Source: Cytobacillus pseudoceanisediminis
GTDB taxonomy: Bacteria > Bacillota > Bacilli > Bacillales > Cytobacillaceae
DNA length: 64,000 bases
Direction of reading: 5' to 3'
Assembly: GCF_023516215.1 (NCBI RefSeq)
Contig: NZ_CP097349.1
Span: 3,984,001-4,048,000, forward strand
The notes under the pieces were generated by a model, which was not told the origin of the DNA, ran no database searches, and saw nothing but the letters and a program-made list of their open reading frames with translations. A program made the position numbers and the translations under genes. The stretch's first letter is position 1, and every line of letters starts with the position of its first letter. Below are positions 7,940 to 24,204 of the stretch, piece by piece.

Positions 7940-8804
7940 TTTGGCGTCCCCCTTTTCATCGCAGCAGCAATCTCATCCGTCAGCTCATCCATGGTCAGAC
8001 ATGTCTTAGATAAACGGATGTTAAGTGATTCTTCCATTTTCAGCTGAAAACGGACAACCTCCGGAACATCGAGGCCAAGCTTAAGCAAGCCTTCCGGAGA
8101 AGAAAAGATTTCTTTAGGCGTTCCCTTTCTGTACACTTCACCGTTGTGCATGATGACAATCTGATCAGCATAGCGGGAGGCGTCCTCCATGCTATGTGTC
8201 ACGAGCACTGTCGATAGCCCTCTTGTACCATGCAGGCTGTAGAACATATCCATGATTTCTTTTCTTCCCCGCGGGTCAAGCCCTGCAGTAGGCTCATCCA
8301 GGACAATGACATCAGGCTCCATTGCCAGTACTCCCGCTATCGCCACCCGTCTCATTTGGCCGCCTGACAGGTCAAATGGGGACTTGTGTAAAATTTCCTC
8401 CGGCAGGCCAACCTGGCTTATGGCTGCTCTTGCTCTTTTTTGGCTTCCTCTTCTGACACTCCGAAGTTCATCGGACCAAAGCATATATCTTTCTCGACCG
8501 TTTCCTCAAACAGCTGATGCTCAGGAAATTGAAACACGATGCCGACCCTTTGGCGGATTTCCTTCAGGTTTTTTTGTTTCTTATGCGAGGTGATCAGACG
8601 CTCTCCAATCACTACCTGGCCTTCTGTCGGTTTAAGCAGGGCATTTAAATGCTGGAGGACAGTCGATTTGCCTGATCCCGTATGACCGATAATTGCCAGA
8701 AACGTGCCTGATGGAATATCAATGGAAACATCCTTTATCGCGAGGCGTTCAAATGGCGTATTGACCTGATACCGGTATTCTACATTTTGGAGTGAGATGT
8801 CCAT
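7936..8804 (-). CDS. ecfA2: ECF transporter ATPase EcfA2, broken by a -1 frameshift
   Basis: This is the second ATPase of the ECF module. The N-terminal frame (8418-8804) has Walker A GHTGSGKST and the Q-loop FQFPEHQLF and then ends as KKEQEQP. The C-terminal frame (7936-8484) has LSGGQMRRVAIAG, Walker B DVIVLDEPTAGLD and the switch His. The junction is the A6 run at 8436-8441; one added A gives EEEAKKRARAAISQVGL and 289 aa, the usual EcfA2 length. The gene overlaps ecfA1 by 25 bp. All catalytic motifs are present, so an assembly error is the likely cause. Confidence 0.88.
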
Positions 8805-9619
8805 AATTCTTCCACCAACTCTTCTTCAGATAAATAATGCCTTGATAACGGCAAGCCTTTTTCTCTTAATATCTTGCTTAGCTTCACAGGAAAAGGAATA
8901 TCCAGGCCCAGCTTTACAAGCTCTTCATCCATTTGAAAGATTTCCTCAGGTGTGCCTTCCCGATATAACTGTCCTCTGTTCATAACCACGATGCGATCAG
9001 CCTTTGCAGCTTCCTCCAAATCATGTGTGATGGAGATGACTGTCATATGATAGTCCTGCTTCAGCTCTCTGACGGTTTCAAGCACCTCTTCACGCCCTCG
9101 TGGATCAAGCATGGAGGTTGACTCGTCCAGAATTATAATGTCCGGCCTTAGGGCGATGACGCCGGCAATGGCCACCCTTTGTTTCTGGCCGCCAGAAAGA
9201 TGGTGCGGCTCTTGATTAAGAAATTGTTCCATTTTGACTTTCTCCAGTGATTGCGCAACACGCTGAACCATGTCATTTCTTTCAATTCCATGGTTTTCTA
9301 AACCAAAAGCCACATCATCCTGTACGGTCGTTCCGACAAACTGGTTATCCGGATTCTGAAAAACCATGCCGATCTTCTTTCTGGTTTCCCAGACTGTCTC
9401 TTCGGTCAATGGAATTCCTCCTACTGTAATACTGCCTTCCAGAGGAAAGTGCAGGCCATTCAGAAGTTTGGCTAGTGTTGATTTCCCGGAACCATTATGG
9501 CCAACAATAGCAAGCCATTCCCCTTTCCATATATTGAAAGAGACATTGTGCAGCGCATATCCAGCCTCTGCATCGTATTTAAACGAAACATTTTTCAATT
9601 CTACCAGCGGCTCGTTCAT
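8780..9619 (-). CDS. ecfA1: ECF transporter ATPase EcfA1
   Basis: EcfA1 pairs with EcfA2 to power vitamin uptake through EcfT and S components. The 279-aa ABC protein has Walker A GHNGSGKST, the Q-loop FQNPDNQFVG, signature LSGGQKQRVAIAG, Walker B DIIILDESTSMLD and the switch-His segment SITHDLEEA. The start at 9619 reads MNEPLVELKNVSF after a GAGGAGG sequence. It opens the ecfA1-ecfA2-ecfT-truA unit and is preceded by a 590-bp structured intergenic region. Confidence 0.95.
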   Translation of the reverse strand: MNEPLVELKNVSFKYDAEAGYALHNVSFNIWKGEWLAIVGHNGSGKSTLAKLLNGLHFPLEGSITVGGIPLTEETVWETRKKIGMVFQNPDNQFVGTTVQDDVAFGLENHGIERNDMVQRVAQSLEKVKMEQFLNQEPHHLSGGQKQRVAIAGVIALRPDIIILDESTSMLDPRGREEVLETVRELKQDYHMTVISITHDLEEAAKADRIVVMNRGQLYREGTPEEIFQMDEELVKLGLDIPFPVKLSKILREKGLPLSRHYLSEEELVEELWTSHSKM

Positions 9620-9683
9620 GTGAAGTCCTCCTCTCAGCTCTGCTTCTCTATTTCAGCTCTGCTCTAATATTTTTATCCTAATG

Positions 9684-9707
9684 AAAAAACCCGCCATTTT
9701 TGGCGAG
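9684..9707 (-). terminator. Hairpin with U tract 65 bp before ecfA1
   Basis: CTCGCCA and TGGCGGG pair around AAAA and are followed by TTTTTT on the minus strand, a perfect intrinsic terminator shape. Since only about 65 bp remain to the ecfA1 start and no strong promoter is visible in them, it may be an attenuator in the ecfA1 leader. Confidence 0.75.
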
Positions 9708-9712
9708 CTTTA

Positions 9713-9942
9713 AATAGTTCGATAATAGGTTATGTTACCGGATAGCAAGCGTTGAATGATACCATTCTCCCACACTTGTAATACACAAGAAAATCTGGAT
9801 TTCTGCTATCTAAGCTTATTGGATGCCTATTATGCCTCCCTATTAAAAGCTCATACTGACGCAGTATGGTGGTTGGTTCTTGCTATAGTATGACTGTTCA
9901 GAGACCTCGATTTCCTTATGGTTTATGAACATACTAAATTTA
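9713..9942. other. rplQ-ecfA1 intergenic stretch without a recognised gene
   Basis: No convincing gene. It holds the perfect 7-bp inverted repeat CATACTG-ACG-CAGTATG at 9858-9874 and, on the minus strand, a GGGAGG without a convincing following reading frame. It could be leader RNA of ecfA1. Confidence 0.4.
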
Positions 9943-10013
9943 AAAAAGCCTGCACCTCTTTCCGTCAGGCAGTAAACTGCCGGGCGCAAATCTTCTTTCC
10001 GGAAGAGGTGCAT
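9943..10013 (-). terminator. Long compound hairpin followed by a U tract
   Basis: TGCACCTCTTCCG (10001-10013) pairs with CGGAAAGAGGTGCA (9952-9965), enclosing a smaller hairpin GGCAGT-TT-ACTGCC (9969-9982). On the minus strand GGCTTTTTT follows directly. It has the shape of a terminator with an inner hairpin, between rplQ and ecfA1. Confidence 0.65.
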
Positions 10014-10156
10014 GAGCTAGACAAGACAGTGTACCAGGTAATGGGGAATCTATTGGTCATCCATCCCTGTATAATAGCTGTACATGCTCATCGTAACGCT
10101 CGTTTTTGGCCTGAAATAGGCGTTCCTAACATATTAAGGAAACAGCCGCTTTTATA

Positions 10157-10203
10157 GAAAAAGGGCAAAGAACAAGTTCAATGAAACCGTCCCGCGCCCT
10201 TTC
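10157..10203 (-). terminator. Terminator at the end of the alpha operon
   Basis: GGAAAGGGC and GCCCTTTTTC form a stem with a loop of nearly 30 bases, about ten bases after the rplQ stop. The T run is inside the 3' arm. It probably ends S10-spc-alpha transcription. Confidence 0.65.
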
Positions 10204-10212
10204 CTTAAAAAA

Positions 10213-10599
<387 letters not shown>

Positions 10600-10653
10600 T
10601 CATTCAATCTGCTGAAAGCAAACATATAAAGATGATGAATCAATTTACATCAA

Positions 10654-11598
10654 TCAATCGTCTTTGCGTAAGCCCAGTCCAAGATCTTCTAATTTATGTT
10701 TTACTTCCTCAAGTGACTTTCTGCCCAGATTACGGACCTTCATCATATCCTCTTCAGTCTTATTGGCTAATTCCTGAACAGTATTGATGCCAGCACGCTT
10801 TAAGCAGTTGTAAGAACGTACAGATAAATCAAGTTCTTCAATTGTCATCTCAAGTACTTTCTCTTTTTGGTCTTCTTCTTTTTCAACCATGATTTCGGCA
10901 TTTTGAGCTTCATCAGTTAAACCGACAAAGATATTCAAATGCTCAGTTAAGATCTTCGCTCCAAGTGCAACCGCATCTTGAGGACCTGTACTTCCGTCAG
11001 TCCAAACATCGAATGTTAACTTATCATAGTTAGTCATTTGACCCACACGTGTATTCTCTACCTGATAAGAAATGCGAGATACTGGAGTGTAGATGGAATC
11101 GATCGGAATCACACCGATTGGCTGATCTTCTCTCTTGTTTTGGTCAGCTGGTGTATACCCTCGTCCGCGTCTTGCAGTTAAACGCATGCGCAGGTGGGCA
11201 TTTGAACCTAGAGTAGCAATATGAAGATCCGGATTAAGGATTTCAACATCGCTGTCATGAGTTACGTCAGCTGCCTTCACTACACCTTCACCCTGAACAT
11301 CGATTTCCAATGTTTTTTCTTCATCAGAGTAGATTTTAAGTGCTAGTTTTTTAATGTTTAAAATGATAGATGTTACATCTTCTACGACGCCTTCAATTGT
11401 TGAGAACTCATGAAGTACCCCATCAATTTGGATCGATGTGACAGCGGCACCTGGGAGTGAGGATAAAAGGATACGACGTAAGGAGTTACCCAAAGTTGTA
11501 CCATATCCACGCTCAAGTGGCTCGACGACGAACTTGCCGTACTTGGCATCATCGCTGATCTCAACCGTTTCGATTTTTGGTTTTTCTATTTCGATCAT
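10654..11598 (-). CDS. rpoA: RNA polymerase alpha subunit
   Basis: The alpha dimer nucleates RNA polymerase assembly; its C-terminal domain binds UP elements and activators. The 314-aa protein has the N-terminal assembly domain ([31 protein letters not shown]) and the C-terminal domain with [19 protein letters not shown] and [14 protein letters not shown] chose ATG at 11598; a TTG one codon upstream is in frame. The ribosome binding site is AAGGAGGG. It lies in the usual rpsK-rpoA-rplQ order. The 170 bp before it hold no gene. Confidence 0.98.
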   Translation of the reverse strand: MIEIEKPKIETVEISDDAKYGKFVVEPLERGYGTTLGNSLRRILLSSLPGAAVTSIQIDGVLHEFSTIEGVVEDVTSIILNIKKLALKIYSDEEKTLEIDVQGEGVVKAADVTHDSDVEILNPDLHIATLGSNAHLRMRLTARRGRGYTPADQNKREDQPIGVIPIDSIYTPVSRISYQVENTRVGQMTNYDKLTFDVWTDGSTGPQDAVALGAKILTEHLNIFVGLTDEAQNAEIMVEKEEDQKEKVLEMTIEELDLSVRSYNCLKRAGINTVQELANKTEEDMMKVRNLGRKSLEEVKHKLEDLGLGLRKDD

Positions 11599-11771
11599 CA
11601 AAATATACCCTCCTTCAAAACGTCGAAACCCCGGCTAGCAATCTCTAACCGAAATTCCCCCATGTATACGTTCCCGTTTTGTGCACAACAACTGGAATAA
11701 TTGTTCTGTATAACTAAAAAATTAGTATCATATCCCATTATAGACAAGGATACAAAATCTATACAGAAAAA

Positions 11772-12161
<390 letters not shown>

Positions 12162-12182
12162 TTAAAGTACCTCCTTTACCGA

Positions 12183-12548
12183 TTATTTCTTCTTGTTCGC
12201 AACAGTCTTACGAGGACCTTTGCGAGTACGAGCGTTGTTTTTTGTGTTTTGTCCGCGAACCGGTAAACCACGGCGATGACGTAGACCGCGATAGCTTCCG
12301 ATCTCCATTAGACGTTTGATGTTAAGTGATACTTCACGGCGAAGGTCACCTTCAACTTTCAATTTGTCAATGATGTCACGGATTTTGTTAAGTTCATCTT
12401 CTGTAAGATCACGAACACGAGTGTCTTCAGAAACACCAGCTTCAGCCAAAACTTTTTGAGCTGTAGATTTACCAATACCAAAGATATAAGTTAATGAGAT
12501 TACTACACGTTTTTCACGTGGAACATCTACACCAGCAATACGTGCCAT
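12183..12548 (-). CDS. rpsM: 30S ribosomal protein S13
   Basis: S13 in the head forms bridges to the large subunit and contacts P-site tRNA through its basic tail. The 121-aa protein begins [20 protein letters not shown]; the helix-two-turn-helix region is followed by [19 protein letters not shown] and a lysine-rich tail. Confidence 0.98.
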   Translation of the reverse strand: MARIAGVDVPREKRVVISLTYIFGIGKSTAQKVLAEAGVSEDTRVRDLTEDELNKIRDIIDKLKVEGDLRREVSLNIKRLMEIGSYRGLRHRRGLPVRGQNTKNNARTRKGPRKTVANKKK

Positions 12549-12571
12549 TGTATAAGCGCACCTCCTTCAAT

Positions 12572-12916
<345 letters not shown>

Positions 12917-12939
<23 letters not shown>

Positions 12940-13252
12940 TGAACGATACTCCCTTCTTCATATCATATACGAATTCATTTACATACTTTGCAAGCGCAAA
13001 GCGCAACTTTCCGTTTGTTACACGGCCGGTCTCCTCGAGACTGGTCTGAACTTCTGGAGAGATATAATTAAGCAATTGCAGATGCTGAATGTTCTTTTTC
13101 TTCGGGCAATCGAATTTCTTCCTGCCGCCGTCAGCAAGCATAACAAACCTTTCATCCATCAACCTTATAATTATAGCATATTGACCAGCATCGCGCCCGC
13201 TTTTGATCAAAACAATTTGACCAGGCTGCGGATTCGTATCAGAACCAACCAA
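12917..13252 (-). CDS. ybzG: KOW-domain RNA-binding protein
   Basis: A small protein of unknown function with a KOW-like N-terminal motif ([19 protein letters not shown]), resembling L14e/L6e/L27e proteins; RNA binding is inferred from the fold. It matches the gene between map and infA in B. subtilis (ybzG). I prefer the TTG at 13252 (111 aa) because AGGTGA lies five bases before it; a GTG at 13267 is also in frame but lacks such a site. The conserved [20 protein letters not shown] segment follows. Its 3' end overlaps infA by 23 bp, which suggests translational coupling. Confidence 0.8.
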
Positions 13253-13268
13253 TGGAATCACCTGCACC

Positions 13269-14674
<1,406 letters not shown>

Positions 14675-14721
14675 CTAGTCTCTAAATGGTATAAGGGAAC
14701 GAGACGCTCCCTACACCCAAA

Positions 14722-16017
14722 TTATTTAATGAAACCTTTATAATGACGCTTAACCAGCTGTGCTTCAAGCTGCTTCATCGTTTCAAGTGCAACACCGACA
14801 ACGATTAGCAGACTTGTGCCTCCAATTTGCGCAGATTCAGGTAATCCAGCGATATTAATGAAGAATACCGGCAGGATAGAAATGACCGTCAGGAAGAGCG
14901 CACCGACCAATGTTAAACGATATAAGACGCGAGTCAAATATTCCTGCGTGTTATTTCCTGGACGGATGCCCGGGATATAACCGCCCTGCTTCTTCAGGTT
15001 TTCCGCAACTTGCTCCGGATTCACCTGAATGAAAGCATAGAAATAAGTAAAAGCAATGATTAATGCACTATAAATGACCATTCCGATTGGAGACGTGTAG
15101 TCAAATATTCTTTGAATCCAAAGCGTCACATCATTCTGCTCAAAGAAACCTGCAATGGTTCTTGGCGTTATGATGAAAGAAATCGCAAAGATTACTGGAA
15201 TTACACCAGCTGCATTAACTTTTAACGGAAGATGAGTTGATTGTCCGCCAGCAGAATTTTTCCCTGCTGTTACGCGCTTAGCATATTGAATAGGAATTTT
15301 TCTTAATGCCTGTTGGATAAAGATCGTTCCCACAACAATAGCGATGACTGCAACCAGGATAAGCACGACTGTCACAATGCGAAGGAATAGCTGCTCTCCA
15401 GCATTTTCAAACTGCTGAGCATAAATCTGGTTAACCGTTGAAGGAATACCAGCTGCGATACCAGCAAAGATAATGATGGAAATACCATTGCCTACGCCTT
15501 TTGATGTAATCTGCTCGCCAAGCCACATTAGAAATGCAGTTCCGGCAGTCAATACTACAGCAATCAATAGATAAGAAGTAATTCCCGGATTTTCAATCAG
15601 CATTCCGCCTGCTAGGTTATTAAACCCATAAGACATACCGAGAGCCTGGATAAAACCAAGCACGATAGTAAAGTAACGGGTAAACTGAGCTAACTTACGG
15701 CGTCCAACCTCACCCTGCTTAGACCATTCCGTAAACTTAGGAACAACATCCATCTGCAGAAGCTGCACAATGATGGATGCCGTAATGTACGGCATGATGC
15801 CCATCGCAAGGATTGAGAAGTTCAGGAGCGCCCCGCCGCCGAATGTATTCAGAACACCGAATACATTAAGTTCATCCTGGGCTTTTAATAGATCTGCATT
15901 TACGCCCGGTACAGGGATAAATGTACCGATGCGAAATACGATCAGCATTAAAAGGGTGAAAATAATCTTTCGTCTTATATCACCCACACGCATAAAATTG
16001 GAGATTGTCTGAAACAT
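14722..16017 (-). CDS. secY: Preprotein translocase subunit SecY
   Basis: SecY forms the protein-conducting channel in the membrane with SecE. The 431-aa protein has ten predicted membrane segments, the plug region after GTFIPVPGV, and cytoplasmic loops with RYFTIVLGF and [20 protein letters not shown]. The start ATG overlaps the rplO stop by one base (TAATG), so translation is coupled to L15. Confidence 0.98.
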   Translation of the reverse strand: MFQTISNFMRVGDIRRKIIFTLLMLIVFRIGTFIPVPGVNADLLKAQDELNVFGVLNTFGGGALLNFSILAMGIMPYITASIIVQLLQMDVVPKFTEWSKQGEVGRRKLAQFTRYFTIVLGFIQALGMSYGFNNLAGGMLIENPGITSYLLIAVVLTAGTAFLMWLGEQITSKGVGNGISIIIFAGIAAGIPSTVNQIYAQQFENAGEQLFLRIVTVVLILVAVIAIVVGTIFIQQALRKIPIQYAKRVTAGKNSAGGQSTHLPLKVNAAGVIPVIFAISFIITPRTIAGFFEQNDVTLWIQRIFDYTSPIGMVIYSALIIAFTYFYAFIQVNPEQVAENLKKQGGYIPGIRPGNNTQEYLTRVLYRLTLVGALFLTVISILPVFFINIAGLPESAQIGGTSLLIVVGVALETMKQLEAQLVKRHYKGFIK

Positions 16018-16457
16018 TAAATCACCTCAATTTGACCGCCGGCAGCTTCGATAGCTTCCTTTGCAGCAGAGGAGAATTTATGAGCTTTAACTGTAAGCTT
16101 TTTCTCAACTTTGCCTTTTGCAAGAATCTTGATTCCTGCTTTTTCGTTGCTTACTACACCAGTTTCGATAAGAAGCTCAGGAGTTACTTCTGCTCCATCT
16201 TCGAAACGGTTTAAAGCATCAAGGTTCACAACCGCGTATTCTTTACGGTTGATGTTAGTGAAACCGCGCTTAGGCAAGCGTTGGAATAAAGGTGTTTGAC
16301 CACCCTCGAATCCAGGACGGACACCGCCGCCAGAACGAGCGTTTTGACCTTTATGACCCTTACCAGCAGTTTTACCATTACCGGAACCGATACCACGGCC
16401 TTTGCGTTTGCGTTCTTGACGAGAACCTTCTGCAGGCTTTAATTCATGAAGTTTCAT
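16017..16457 (-). CDS. rplO: 50S ribosomal protein L15
   Basis: L15 is a late-assembling large-subunit protein with a long basic N-terminal arm. The 146-aa protein begins [20 protein letters not shown], with the glycine-rich [19 protein letters not shown] and [18 protein letters not shown]. It lies 32 bp after rpmD and is coupled to secY. Confidence 0.98.
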   Translation of the reverse strand: MKLHELKPAEGSRQERKRKGRGIGSGNGKTAGKGHKGQNARSGGGVRPGFEGGQTPLFQRLPKRGFTNINRKEYAVVNLDALNRFEDGAEVTPELLIETGVVSNEKAGIKILAKGKVEKKLTVKAHKFSSAAKEAIEAAGGQIEVI

Positions 16458-16489
16458 GTTGGCACCTCCTTATTTGTAGAAGAATAGAA

Positions 16490-16672
16490 TTATTTTTCTT
16501 TTACCACAACAAGGTGAGCAACTTTGTTGATCATTCCGCGGATAGCAGGATTATCTTGATGCTCAACTGTTTGGTGCATTTTGCGTAAGCCAAGAGCCTT
16601 AACTGTTTCGCGCTGGTCTTGCGGGCGACCAATCACGCTGCGAGTGAGGGTTACTTCTAGTTTATTCGCCAT
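16490..16672 (-). CDS. rpmD: 50S ribosomal protein L30
   Basis: A 60-aa protein with the L30 fold: [20 protein letters not shown] followed by [20 protein letters not shown]. It lies 13 bp after rpsE with the ribosome binding site AAGGAGGGATATCAA. Confidence 0.98.
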   Translation of the reverse strand: MANKLEVTLTRSVIGRPQDQRETVKALGLRKMHQTVEHQDNPAIRGMINKVAHLVVVKEK

Positions 16673-16685
16673 TTGATATCCCTCC

Positions 16686-17207
<522 letters not shown>

Positions 17208-17210
17208 CTA

Positions 17211-17573
17211 TTAAAATTCTAAACCATTTTCACGTGCTGCATCAGCTAATGCTTTAACACGTCCATGATATAGATAGCCACCACGATCGAAAACGACAGC
17301 TTTAACGCCTTTTTCGACTGCGCGCTTTGCAACTAATTCTCCGACCTTAACTGCTGCATCAACGTTGCCAGTTGCATCAAGGTTTACTTCTTTATCTTGT
17401 GTAGAAGCACTTGCTACAGTAACTCCGTTTACATCATCAATAAGTTGAGCATAAATGTGCTTGTTTGAACGATACACATTTAAACGAGGACGAGCCGCAG
17501 TTCCAGAAAGTTTCGCACGCACACGAGCATGTCTTTTCTTACGAACTGCATTTTTATCAGCCTTCGTAATCAT
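17211..17573 (-). CDS. rplR: 50S ribosomal protein L18
   Basis: L18 brings 5S rRNA into the central protuberance together with L5. ATG at 17573 ([19 protein letters not shown]) gives 120 aa and has AAAGGAGTGA five bases upstream; a GTG three codons earlier lies inside the binding site. The [20 protein letters not shown] and [16 protein letters not shown] motifs are typical. Confidence 0.98.
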   Translation of the reverse strand: MITKADKNAVRKKRHARVRAKLSGTAARPRLNVYRSNKHIYAQLIDDVNGVTVASASTQDKEVNLDATGNVDAAVKVGELVAKRAVEKGVKAVVFDRGGYLYHGRVKALADAARENGLEF

Positions 17574-17605
17574 TTCGGTCACTCCTTTCGTTTACCTAAG
17601 CGGCA

Positions 17606-18142
17606 TTACTTACCAGTTTTACCTTCTTTACGACGAACATATTCGCCTTCATAGCGGATACCTTTACCTTTGTAAGGCTCTGGAGGACGAACATCACGGA
17701 TGTTGGCAGCCAATGCACCAACACGCTCTTTGCTAGTACCTTTAACAATGATCTTTGTGTTAGATGGCACTTCAACTTCAATACCTTCTTCAGGCTCGAT
17801 TTCAACAGGATGAGAGTAACCAACGTTTAAAACAAGCTTTTTGCCTTGTTTTTGAGCACGGTAACCGACACCGATAAGCTCTAGTCCTCTTTCGAATCCT
17901 TTTGACACACCTTCAACCATGTTAGCTAGAAGTGCGCGAGTTGTTCCGTGCAATGCGCGGTGTTCTTTCGCTTCAGATGGACGGGAAACGTTGATTACGT
18001 TCTCCTCCACCTTGATTTCGATATCCTGGTTGAATGAACGGGAAAGTTCACCTTTAGGACCCTTCACAGTAACAGTGTTATTGTCGATAGTAACAGTAAC
18101 ACCAGATGGAATTTCGATTGGTTTTTTACCTATACGAGACAT
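17606..18142 (-). CDS. rplF: 50S ribosomal protein L6
   Basis: L6 lies near the factor-binding site of the large subunit. The 178-aa protein has two L6 folds, starting [20 protein letters not shown] and carrying the C-terminal rRNA-binding [20 protein letters not shown]. It lies 31 bp after rpsH. Confidence 0.98.
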   Translation of the reverse strand: MSRIGKKPIEIPSGVTVTIDNNTVTVKGPKGELSRSFNQDIEIKVEENVINVSRPSEAKEHRALHGTTRALLANMVEGVSKGFERGLELIGVGYRAQKQGKKLVLNVGYSHPVEIEPEEGIEVEVPSNTKIIVKGTSKERVGALAANIRDVRPPEPYKGKGIRYEGEYVRRKEGKTGK

Positions 18143-18173
18143 TTAATTGCACCTCCATTCATGAAAAACTCTA

Positions 18174-18572
18174 TTACCAAACGTATGCTAATACTTCTCC
18201 GCCGACTTGTTTAGCGCGAGCTTCTTTGTCTGTAAGAACTCCTTGAGAAGTAGAAACTAGTGCGATTCCAAGACCGTTAAGTACGCGAGGTACTTCATCA
18301 GCCTTTGCGTATACACGAAGACCAGGCTTACTGATACGCTTAAGACCAGTGATAACGCGTTCGTTGTTTGAACCGTATTTTAAGAAAATGCGGATGATGC
18401 CTTGCTTGTTATCCTCTATAAGCTCAACATCACGTACAAAACCTTCACGCTTTAAGATCTCAGCAATTTCCTTCTTGATGTTAGAAGCAGGAACTTCTAA
18501 TTTTTCGTGACGAACCATGTTCGCATTACGGATGCGAGTTAGCAAGTCTGCAATTGGATCTGTCATGACCAT
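18174..18572 (-). CDS. rpsH: 30S ribosomal protein S8
   Basis: S8 binds the central domain of 16S rRNA and in E. coli represses the spc operon. The 132-aa protein has [20 protein letters not shown] and the C-terminal [21 protein letters not shown] possible GTG/ATG choice of the first two codons does not change the annotation much. Confidence 0.98.
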   Translation of the reverse strand: MVMTDPIADLLTRIRNANMVRHEKLEVPASNIKKEIAEILKREGFVRDVELIEDNKQGIIRIFLKYGSNNERVITGLKRISKPGLRVYAKADEVPRVLNGLGIALVSTSQGVLTDKEARAKQVGGEVLAYVW

Positions 18573-18601
18573 TGTTTTTACCTCCTTCCCATACTTGGGG
18601 T

Positions 18602-18805
<204 letters not shown>

Positions 18806-18812
18806 TTAGCGA

Positions 18813-19352
18813 TTACTTTTGGAATGGCATTCCAAATTGAGTTAAAAGTTCACGAGCTTCTTCATCAGTGTTAGCTGTAGTTACGATAACGATATCCATA
18901 CCACGAACTTTGCTTACTTTATCGTAATCAATCTCAGGGAAGATCAACTGTTCTTTGACACCTAGAGTATAGTTACCACGGCCGTCAAATGACTTCTTAG
19001 AGATACCGCGGAAGTCACGTACACGTGGAAGAGATACAGATACTAACTTATCAAAGAACTCATACATGCGCTCTCCACGAAGAGTAACTTTCGCACCGAT
19101 TGGCATACCTTCACGAAGACGGAAGCCAGCGATAGATTTCTTAGCGCGAGTGATAACCGGCTTTTGACCAGTAATCAATGTTAATTCCTCAACAGCTTTA
19201 TCTAGTGCTTTAGCGTTTTGAACAGCGTCACCAACACCCATGTTGATAACGATTTTTTCAAGCTTAGGTGCTTGCATAACTGATTTATAGTTAAACTTGC
19301 TCATTAGAGCAGGAGTAATTTCTTTTGAATGCTTTTCTTTTAGGCGGTTCAT
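18813..19352 (-). CDS. rplE: 50S ribosomal protein L5
   Basis: L5 binds 5S rRNA and contacts P-site tRNA. The 179-aa protein has [38 protein letters not shown] and the C-terminal [20 protein letters not shown]. It lies 25 bp before rpsN. Confidence 0.98.
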   Translation of the reverse strand: MNRLKEKHSKEITPALMSKFNYKSVMQAPKLEKIVINMGVGDAVQNAKALDKAVEELTLITGQKPVITRAKKSIAGFRLREGMPIGAKVTLRGERMYEFFDKLVSVSLPRVRDFRGISKKSFDGRGNYTLGVKEQLIFPEIDYDKVSKVRGMDIVIVTTANTDEEARELLTQFGMPFQK

Positions 19353-19378
19353 CCATTGTACCTCCCTTCTTCTTTAAA

Positions 19379-19690
19379 CTATTTATCTAGAACTTCACCG
19401 GATTTTTTTGCAACACGTACTTTTTTGCCATCAACCGTTTTATAGCCTACACGAGTTGGTTCACCAGATTTAGGATCGACAGGCATAACGTTTGATACAT
19501 GAACAGGTGCCTCTTGGCTGATGATTCCGCCCTGCGGGTTCATCTGAGAAGGCTTAGAGTGTTTCTTTACAATGTTAACTCCTTCAACAAGCACTCGGCT
19601 TTGTTTAGGGAACGCTGCAAGAATAACGCCCGTTTTGCCTTTATCCTTACCAGAGATGACCATAACTTTGTCACCTTTTTTCACATGCAT
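19379..19690 (-). CDS. rplX: 50S ribosomal protein L24
   Basis: L24 starts large-subunit assembly and contains a KOW motif ([20 protein letters not shown]). ATG at 19690 (MHVKKGDK) gives 103 aa and has AAGGAGGTGCGCACAG before it; the longer frame to 19714 runs into the ribosome binding site and is rejected. Confidence 0.97.
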   Translation of the reverse strand: MHVKKGDKVMVISGKDKGKTGVILAAFPKQSRVLVEGVNIVKKHSKPSQMNPQGGIISQEAPVHVSNVMPVDPKSGEPTRVGYKTVDGKKVRVAKKSGEVLDK

Positions 19691-19727
19691 CTGTGCGCAC
19701 CTCCTTAAAGGCAATTTAATTTGTTAT

Positions 19728-20123
<396 letters not shown>

Positions 20124-20136
20124 TTATTCCGAACAA

Positions 20137-20415
<279 letters not shown>

Positions 20416-20421
20416 TCAATA

Positions 20422-22064
<1,643 letters not shown>

Positions 22065-22067
22065 TCA

Positions 22068-22346
22068 TTAACGTCTTGTTTTCTTATCATCATTGCCATG
22101 GCCTTTGTACGCACGAGTTGGAGCGAATTCTCCAAGCTTGTGGCCTACCATGTCTTCAGTGATGTATACAGGCACATGTTTACGACCATCATAAACTGCG
22201 ATTGTGTGTCCGATGAATTGTGGGAAGATCGTAGAACGGCGAGACCAAGTTTTAGTAACTTGCTTGCTTTCTGTTTCGTTAAGCTTTTCGATCTTTGTCA
22301 TTAAATGTTCATCAACAAAAGGTCCTTTTTTTAAGCTGCGACCCAT
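22068..22346 (-). CDS. rpsS: 30S ribosomal protein S19
   Basis: S19 is in the head of the small subunit with S13. The 92-aa protein begins [20 protein letters not shown] and has the conserved [20 protein letters not shown] and [14 protein letters not shown] perfect 9-bp hairpin lies in the 59-bp gap before it. Confidence 0.98.
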   Translation of the reverse strand: MGRSLKKGPFVDEHLMTKIEKLNETESKQVTKTWSRRSTIFPQFIGHTIAVYDGRKHVPVYITEDMVGHKLGEFAPTRAYKGHGNDDKKTRR

Positions 22347-22370
22347 GATTGAACCTCCTTCGTGATTGCT

Positions 22371-22395
22371 CTACGGTTCTTATTTGGAACCGTAG
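22371..22395 (-). other. Hairpin in the rplB-rpsS gap
   Basis: CTACGGTTC and GAACCGTAG form a perfect 9-bp stem with a 7-base loop, without a U tract. It lies 25 bases before the rpsS start. It may be an mRNA processing or protein-binding site. Confidence 0.6.
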
Positions 22396-22405
22396 TACAA
22401 TCCCG

Positions 22406-23257
<852 letters not shown>

Positions 23258-23268
23258 TTATAGTAGTT

Positions 23269-23553
23269 TTAAGCTTCAAATAGCTCGATTTCTTGACTTT
23301 CAGCTGTTAATTTAACGATCGCTTTACGGCGTTTGTTAGTGTAACCGCCAAATTTGCCCATACGCTTGAACTTACCTTTGTAGTTCATGATGTTAACTTT
23401 CTCAACTTTAACGCCAAAGATTTGCTCTACAGCGTCCTTAACTTGAGTTTTGTTAGCTCGTACGTCAACTTCGAACGTATATTTTTTATCAGCCATAATA
23501 TCAGTAGAACGTTCAGTGATTACGGGGCGCTTAATGATTTCGCGTGCATCCAT
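23269..23553 (-). CDS. rplW: 50S ribosomal protein L23
   Basis: L23 at the tunnel exit docks trigger factor and SRP. The 94-aa protein has [20 protein letters not shown] and [20 protein letters not shown]. The ATG shares one base with the rplD stop (TAATG), so the two are translationally coupled. Confidence 0.98.
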   Translation of the reverse strand: MDAREIIKRPVITERSTDIMADKKYTFEVDVRANKTQVKDAVEQIFGVKVEKVNIMNYKGKFKRMGKFGGYTNKRRKAIVKLTAESQEIELFEA

Positions 23554-24176
23554 TATGCAAGCACCTCCTCTACTTTTTCAACCGCTGCTTTCGTCATGAT
23601 AAGCTTATCATGGTTTAAAACATCTAAAACAGTGATTCCAGAAGCAGACACAACTGTTACACCAGGGATGTTGCGAGCAGATAATGCTACGTTCTCATCT
23701 AGGTCAGCAGTTACGATAAGTGCTTTTGAATCAACAGAAAGACCAGTTAATACACCTTTGAAGTCTTTTGTTTTAGGAGTTTCGAAAGCAAGGCCTTCTA
23801 ATACTAGGATGTTTTCTTCTAACACTTTAGAAGATAACGCAGATTTGATTGCCAGACGGCGAACCTTTTTAGGTAGTTTGTAGCTGTAGCTGCGTGGTAC
23901 AGGACCAAATACAGTACCGCCTCCGCGCCATTGTGGTGAACGGATAGAACCTTGACGTGCACGGCCTGTGCCTTTTTGGCGCCATGGCTTGCGTCCTCCG
24001 CCCGCTACTTCAGAACGAATTTTAGTTTTATGAGTCCCTTGACGTAAAGAAGCTCTTTGCATAACAATAGCTTCGAATAATACGTGCTGGTTAGGCTCGA
24101 TACCAAAGATCGCATCATTAAGTTCGATATCACCAACTTTAGATCCGCTTTGGTTAAACAATGCTACTTTCGGCAT
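23553..24176 (-). CDS. rplD: 50S ribosomal protein L4
   Basis: L4 reaches into the exit tunnel through a long loop ([19 protein letters not shown]). The 207-aa protein has the L4 globular domain and, in E. coli, represses the S10 operon. The tunnel loop residues tied to macrolide resistance look unaltered. Confidence 0.98.
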   Translation of the reverse strand: MPKVALFNQSGSKVGDIELNDAIFGIEPNQHVLFEAIVMQRASLRQGTHKTKIRSEVAGGGRKPWRQKGTGRARQGSIRSPQWRGGGTVFGPVPRSYSYKLPKKVRRLAIKSALSSKVLEENILVLEGLAFETPKTKDFKGVLTGLSVDSKALIVTADLDENVALSARNIPGVTVVSASGITVLDVLNHDKLIMTKAAVEKVEEVLA

Positions 24177-24204
24177 TCTGTTTTCCTCCTTTCCGGTTTA
24201 ATTA

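Noticed and set aside
8436..8441. Programmed frameshift or transcriptional slippage in ecfA2 and the other A6 genes
   Set aside because: Six A are short for efficient slippage, no stimulatory structure is seen, and the same defect in unrelated genes points to sequencing.
9918..10157. Plus-strand 79-codon open frame between rplQ and ecfA1
   Set aside because: It runs across the long hairpin and terminator region, has no ribosome binding site and no recognised family.
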